From Thermomicrobiales bacterium (GTDB lineage Bacteria > Chloroflexota > Chloroflexia > Thermomicrobiales > UBA6265), in the NCBI GenBank assembly GCA_019637585.1, contig JAHBVL010000006.1, positions 1-64,000 on the forward strand: a stretch of 64,000 bases of DNA, read 5' to 3'. A model generated the notes under the pieces. The model was not told the DNA's origin, made no database searches, and saw only the letters and a program-made list of their open reading frames with translations. The translations under genes were made by a program, and so were the position numbers. Shown here piece by piece: positions 61,134 to 64,000 of the stretch (positions within the stretch are counted from its first letter, which is position 1; each line of letters starts with the position of its first letter).

Positions 61134-61412
61134 ATGACGAAGTACGCGATTCTGGTGAAATACAGCGACAACCACGATCTCCGGCTGGCCACGCGCCCGG
61201 CGCACCGCGAGTTTCTCCAGCGGATGCTCGACGAAGGCAAGCTGCACGAGTCCGGGCCATTCACCGACGACTCCGGCGCTCTGATGATCTACAACGGCGC
61301 AAGCCAGGCCGACGTCGAGGCGATCGTCGCGAACGACCCCTTCCGCACCACACCCGGGATCGTCGACAGCGCCACGATCTACGAGTGGAAGGTCGTTTTC
61401 CCAGCCGAGTAA
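61134..61412 (+). CDS. YCII-related protein
   Basis: 92 residues. It has the YCII fold pattern: KYAILVKYSDN at the start, RPAHREFLQRMLDEGKLHESGPF with the conserved histidine (H24) and glycine turns, then IVANDPFRT. The start at 61134 has GGAGGGG about ten bases upstream. It ends 15 bases before the next gene. Function of such proteins is mostly unknown. Confidence 0.88.
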   Translation: MTKYAILVKYSDNHDLRLATRPAHREFLQRMLDEGKLHESGPFTDDSGALMIYNGASQADVEAIVANDPFRTTPGIVDSATIYEWKVVFPAE

Positions 61413-61427
61413 CGGAGCTTGAAGGCC

Positions 61428-62153
61428 ATGCGCGTCGCCGTCCTCAGCGATATCCACGGATTCAATCTGGCCCTCGGCGTTGTGCTTGAGGATATCGAGG
61501 CGCAGGGACCGTTCGACGCGATTGTCGTCGCCGGGGACCTGTGCGAGACCGGTCCTGCGCCGCGAGAAGTCCTTGACACGCTCTGGAGCCGGCCGGACAT
61601 CATCGCAATCCACGGCAACACCGATCTCTACCTGGTCGACATTGCCGCGAATGGCACGACCAGGAAAGAAAAGCAGTTCACTGTGGAAGCGATCGGCGAG
61701 GACGGCATCGCCTATCTGGCGTCACTGCCGTTCTCGCATCGCATCGCGCCGCCAGGATCTCGCGGCCCGCACGACGAGCTGCTCGTCGTGCATGCGAATC
61801 CCCGCAACGTCATGGACGCGCTCTATCCCGATCTGACGGACGGGGAGATCCGCCTCCTCTTCGACGGTGAAATCGCGGGCGCGCTCGCGTTCGGGCATAT
61901 CCACATCTCCTATGTCCGGCAGGTGGACGATACCCTGTTGGTCGATGTCGCCGCGGTCGGCAACTCCAAGGATGGGGATGTCAGCTGCCGGTACGGAATC
62001 CTGACCTGGGATGAAGCGGCCCATCGGTGGTCGGCGGAGATTCGAAAGCTTCCCTATCCACTCGAGGAAACCGAGGCGCAGATACGGGCCAGCGGATTGC
62101 CCAAGCCGGAAAAGACTATTCAGAAGCTCCGGGAAGCCGTATACGTCGACTAA
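61428..62153 (+). CDS. Metallophosphoesterase (YfcE-like)
   Basis: 241 residues. Metal ligands are visible: D and H in AVLSDIHGFNLAL, D in VVAGDLCETGP, N-x-H type in AIHGNTDLYLVD, and H in FGHIHISYV. It should cleave phosphodiesters or phosphomonoesters. GGAG and AAGG both precede the ATG at 61428. It follows the YCII gene by 15 bases, so the two are probably co-transcribed. Confidence 0.9.
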   Translation: MRVAVLSDIHGFNLALGVVLEDIEAQGPFDAIVVAGDLCETGPAPREVLDTLWSRPDIIAIHGNTDLYLVDIAANGTTRKEKQFTVEAIGEDGIAYLASLPFSHRIAPPGSRGPHDELLVVHANPRNVMDALYPDLTDGEIRLLFDGEIAGALAFGHIHISYVRQVDDTLLVDVAAVGNSKDGDVSCRYGILTWDEAAHRWSAEIRKLPYPLEETEAQIRASGLPKPEKTIQKLREAVYVD

Positions 62154-62273
62154 GACGCTCCCCGGGGCTGAGCCCTGCCGTCGCATCCCTTGATCTGTTC
62201 AGCAGCCACGAACACTCACCCGACTCCCTGGGTGTCGCGGACGGCGCATCTGCTTTCTCTGCGTATGTGATTG

Positions 62274-62287
62274 GTCAACCGGTTGAC
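62274..62287. promoter_or_regulatory. Perfect palindromic operator overlapping the -35 box
   Basis: GTCAACCGGTTGAC is a perfect 14-base palindrome with a central CG, the form of LacI/GalR-type operators. Its right arm includes most of the TTGACA -35 box (62283-62288). A bound repressor would block RNA polymerase and control the sugar operon that starts at 62424. No regulator gene is visible in the window. Confidence 0.6.
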
Positions 62288-62311
62288 AGGCTGCGCCGTC
62301 CTGCGGATAAT
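62283..62311 (+). promoter_or_regulatory. Near-consensus sigma-70 promoter for the sugar ABC operon
   Basis: TTGACA (62283-62288), 17-base spacer, GATAAT (62306-62311). Both boxes are within one base of consensus. The start point would lie near 62318, giving a leader of about 105 bases. Confidence 0.75.
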
Positions 62312-62423
62312 CGCCGCATCGTCGTCATTCGCATGTTTTCCGCCGCAAGCGGTGGGGCATCTGCATGAACGGCGTCAGTACGGATGGCGCTGGGGCGTTC
62401 CCGGCCGAAAAGAGGAGGTTGGA

Positions 62424-63572
62424 ATGAGAGAGTCGCGGTCGATCAACCGACGTGAAGCAATGAAAATCTCTGTCCTTGGAGCTGGAGCGCTGACGGTCAC
62501 CGCTGCGGGAGGTGGCAGATTCCTGGTCGACAAAGTCGGCGCGCAGGAACTCGATTCGCAGGAGTTCGATCGAGCTGCTTGCTACAACGCCTTCGAGGGC
62601 GCCGAGCCGGTTTCCTACGAGCGGCTGGCTGATCCTCCTTACAAGCTCGCCCTCTCCAATTCCTACATCGGCAATGTCTGGCGAACCCAGATGATCAACA
62701 TGGCTAACGTCTTCGTCACACGGCCCGACGTGGCCCCGCTGATCGCTGACTGGCAGGTGGCGTCGTCTGGCGAGGATGTGGCCGCGCAGATCTCCCAGAC
62801 GGAGAACATGATCTCGGCCGGCGCGCAGGCGATCATCATCAACGCCATCTCGCCGACCGCGTTGACCCCGACGGTCGAACGAGCCCGGCAGGAAGGGATC
62901 GTCGTCGTAGCGTTCGACGCGATCGTCGAAGCATCCGATATCGTCCAGGTCAATGAAGACCAGTTCGAGATGGGCAAGATCTGGGCGGAGTTCCTGATCG
63001 AAAAAGCTGGCGAGTCGGGCAAGATCCTGATGATCAATGGCGTGGCCGGCACCAGCGTCGATTCCGACCGGCAAGCCGGCGCTCGCTCGGTTTTCGACAA
63101 CTACCCCGACATCGAGCTTGTCGAAGTTGTCGGACAGTGGGATCCGGGCACGGCGCAGACCGTCACGGCCAACGCGCTTGCCGCACACGACGACTTCACC
63201 GGCGTCTGGTGTCAGGGCGGGACCGATGGCGCGGTTCGCGCCTTCCTGGCTGCAGAGCGGCCACTGGTGCCCTTCGCTGGCGAAGCGGAGAATGGCTTCC
63301 GCAAGCAGATGCTCGAATTCGCCGATGAGATGCCGGCGATCTCGATCGGACAGTCGCCGGGACTGGTCGCCGTTTCCATCCGCGTGGCGCTGGATCTCCT
63401 CCAGGGCTTCGAAACGCCGTCGCTGATCGCGGTGCCGCTGCCGATTGCCCGGACCGAGGATCTCGAGCCGGGAGTCAACGTCTTCCCGGATGCGCCGGAC
63501 AACTTCTTCACGCCGATCAATATCGACGCCTGCGGCGTCAACTTCACCTTCGAAGAGATCGCGCCAGAATAA
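62424..63572 (+). CDS. Sugar ABC binding protein, RbsB/periplasmic type
   Basis: 382 residues. A twin-arginine-like signal is present (INRREAMKISVLGAGALTV). The fold follows RbsB type: SQTENMISAGAQAIIINAISPTALTPTVERARQEGIVVVAFD in the first lobe, then GKILMINGVAGTSVDSDRQAG. GGAGG lies eight bases before the ATG. It is the first gene of an operon whose next gene is the ATPase at 63690. The sugar may be a pentose or other monosaccharide. Confidence 0.93.
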   Translation: MRESRSINRREAMKISVLGAGALTVTAAGGGRFLVDKVGAQELDSQEFDRAACYNAFEGAEPVSYERLADPPYKLALSNSYIGNVWRTQMINMANVFVTRPDVAPLIADWQVASSGEDVAAQISQTENMISAGAQAIIINAISPTALTPTVERARQEGIVVVAFDAIVEASDIVQVNEDQFEMGKIWAEFLIEKAGESGKILMINGVAGTSVDSDRQAGARSVFDNYPDIELVEVVGQWDPGTAQTVTANALAAHDDFTGVWCQGGTDGAVRAFLAAERPLVPFAGEAENGFRKQMLEFADEMPAISIGQSPGLVAVSIRVALDLLQGFETPSLIAVPLPIARTEDLEPGVNVFPDAPDNFFTPINIDACGVNFTFEEIAPE

Positions 63573-63595
63573 ATTCGATACAGGTCGAAGCAGTT

Positions 63596-63630
63596 GGGGC
63601 GTTTGCCCGCCAGTGGCAAACGCCCCATTC
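63596..63630 (+). terminator. Intercistronic hairpin, partial terminator
   Basis: A perfect 12-bp stem (GGGGCGTTTGCC at 63596-63607 with 63615-63626), loop of 7, followed by ATTCT. With few T residues it may only lower transcription into the ATPase gene, a common way to make more binding protein than ATPase. Confidence 0.65.
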
Positions 63631-63689
63631 TGTTGATCGGCGCATGCGTGGATTTCCGACTATGATTGGCGATCATCCCAGGTGATCTG

Positions 63690-64000
63690 ATGCCAGTGCT
63701 TTCTGCGGAGCGAATCAGCAAGCGGTTTGGCGGCGTCGTCGCGCTCGACGAGGCTTCGTTCTCATGCGAGCCGGGGGAGATTCATGCGCTGCTGGGCGGC
63801 AATGGCGCTGGAAAGAGCACCATGGTCAAAATCCTCTGCGGCGTGCAGCCGGCTGACTCCGGAACGATTACCCTGGCCGGAGAGCCCGTCACCTTCGCCT
63901 CGCCGCGAGCGGCGATCGCCCGTGGCGTGGTGCCGGTGTTCCAGGAACTCTCGCTCGTTCCTGATTTGACCGTGGCGGAGAATCTCTTTCTCAATCGTGA
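63690..64000 (+). CDS. Sugar ABC transporter ATPase, RbsA/MglA type, N-terminal part
   Basis: 103 complete codons, cut by the window edge. Translation gives RISKRFGGVVALDEASF, Walker A LLGGNGAGKSTMVKILCG, and the Q-loop FQELSLVPDLTVAENL. The RbsA type has two ATPase halves; only part of the first is present. It follows the binding-protein gene by 117 bases across a hairpin. Confidence 0.9.
   Translation, partial: MPVLSAERISKRFGGVVALDEASFSCEPGEIHALLGGNGAGKSTMVKILCGVQPADSGTITLAGEPVTFASPRAAIARGVVPVFQELSLVPDLTVAENLFLNR

Noticed and set aside
1-64000. tRNA, rRNA, prophage or plasmid replication genes
   Set aside because: None could be supported on reading both strands.

Overview
The window is GC-rich bacterial chromosome, densely coded on both strands, with no rRNA, tRNA, prophage or plasmid functions that I can see. 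The style points to Chloroflexota, most likely a Thermomicrobia-like lineage. The signs are many ABC importers with twin-arginine (Tat) type binding proteins, SH3b-domain surface proteins, a large LAL-type LuxR regulator, many short interspersed palindromic repeats, and GTG/TTG starts placed by good Shine-Dalgarno (SD) motifs. This placement is inference from gene content, not a database match.

Layout. 1-5.2 kb: a GTAG-headed repeat cluster, an SH3b exported protein, a NUDIX hydrolase coupled to a 2TM-like protein, a small zinc-ribbon protein and an AI-2E family permease. 5.4-12.7 kb: two tandem M20 amidohydrolases, a LAL-type LuxR regulator, a berberine-bridge-type FAD oxidoreductase and a SnoaL-like protein. 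12.8-15.6 kb: an anti-sigma-like propeller protein coupled to an ECF sigma factor. 15.8-23.5 kb: metabolic enzymes, namely M17 aminopeptidase, a HAD protein, an unusual HAD-phosphoglycerate dehydrogenase fusion, a second 2-hydroxyacid dehydrogenase, a nitroreductase and an M24 peptidase. 23.7-28.5 kb: a sugar ABC locus with two divergent paralogous binding proteins and two permeases. 28.5-29.7 kb: a REP-associated tyrosine transposase (RAYT) surrounded by GTAG-headed REP palindromes. 29.7-36.6 kb: an unrecognised 606-residue protein, a DUF983-like protein, an MFS exporter, a cell-wall amidase and a CapA-like protein. 36.7-46.7 kb: a PLP ammonia-lyase, a second sugar ABC operon and a peptide ABC operon with a fused permease-ATPase. 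47-57.4 kb: a lone ABC ATPase, two small proteins, an SH3b/M23 wall hydrolase, a MoxR-DUF58-DUF4129-hemW run and an amidase. 57.4-64 kb: an AbrB-PIN toxin-antitoxin pair, mutS, a YCII-like protein, a metallophosphoesterase, and the start of a third sugar ABC operon that runs off the right edge.

The genes describe a heterotroph that imports sugars and peptides (four ABC loci), processes peptides and amides (M17, M20, M24, amidase) and remodels its wall (amidase, M23, CapA). The best regulatory call is a near-consensus sigma-70 promoter at 62283-62311 whose -35 box is overlapped by a perfect palindrome, ahead of the last sugar operon.

The most unusual content is the RAYT/REP locus (28551-29634). 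The transposase gene sits between two same-orientation REPs, and homologous arrays of about 60-bp units lie on both outer sides. A second GTAG-headed REP family is present elsewhere (42-300, 17963-18096). The HAD-PGDH fusion is the most interesting enzyme.
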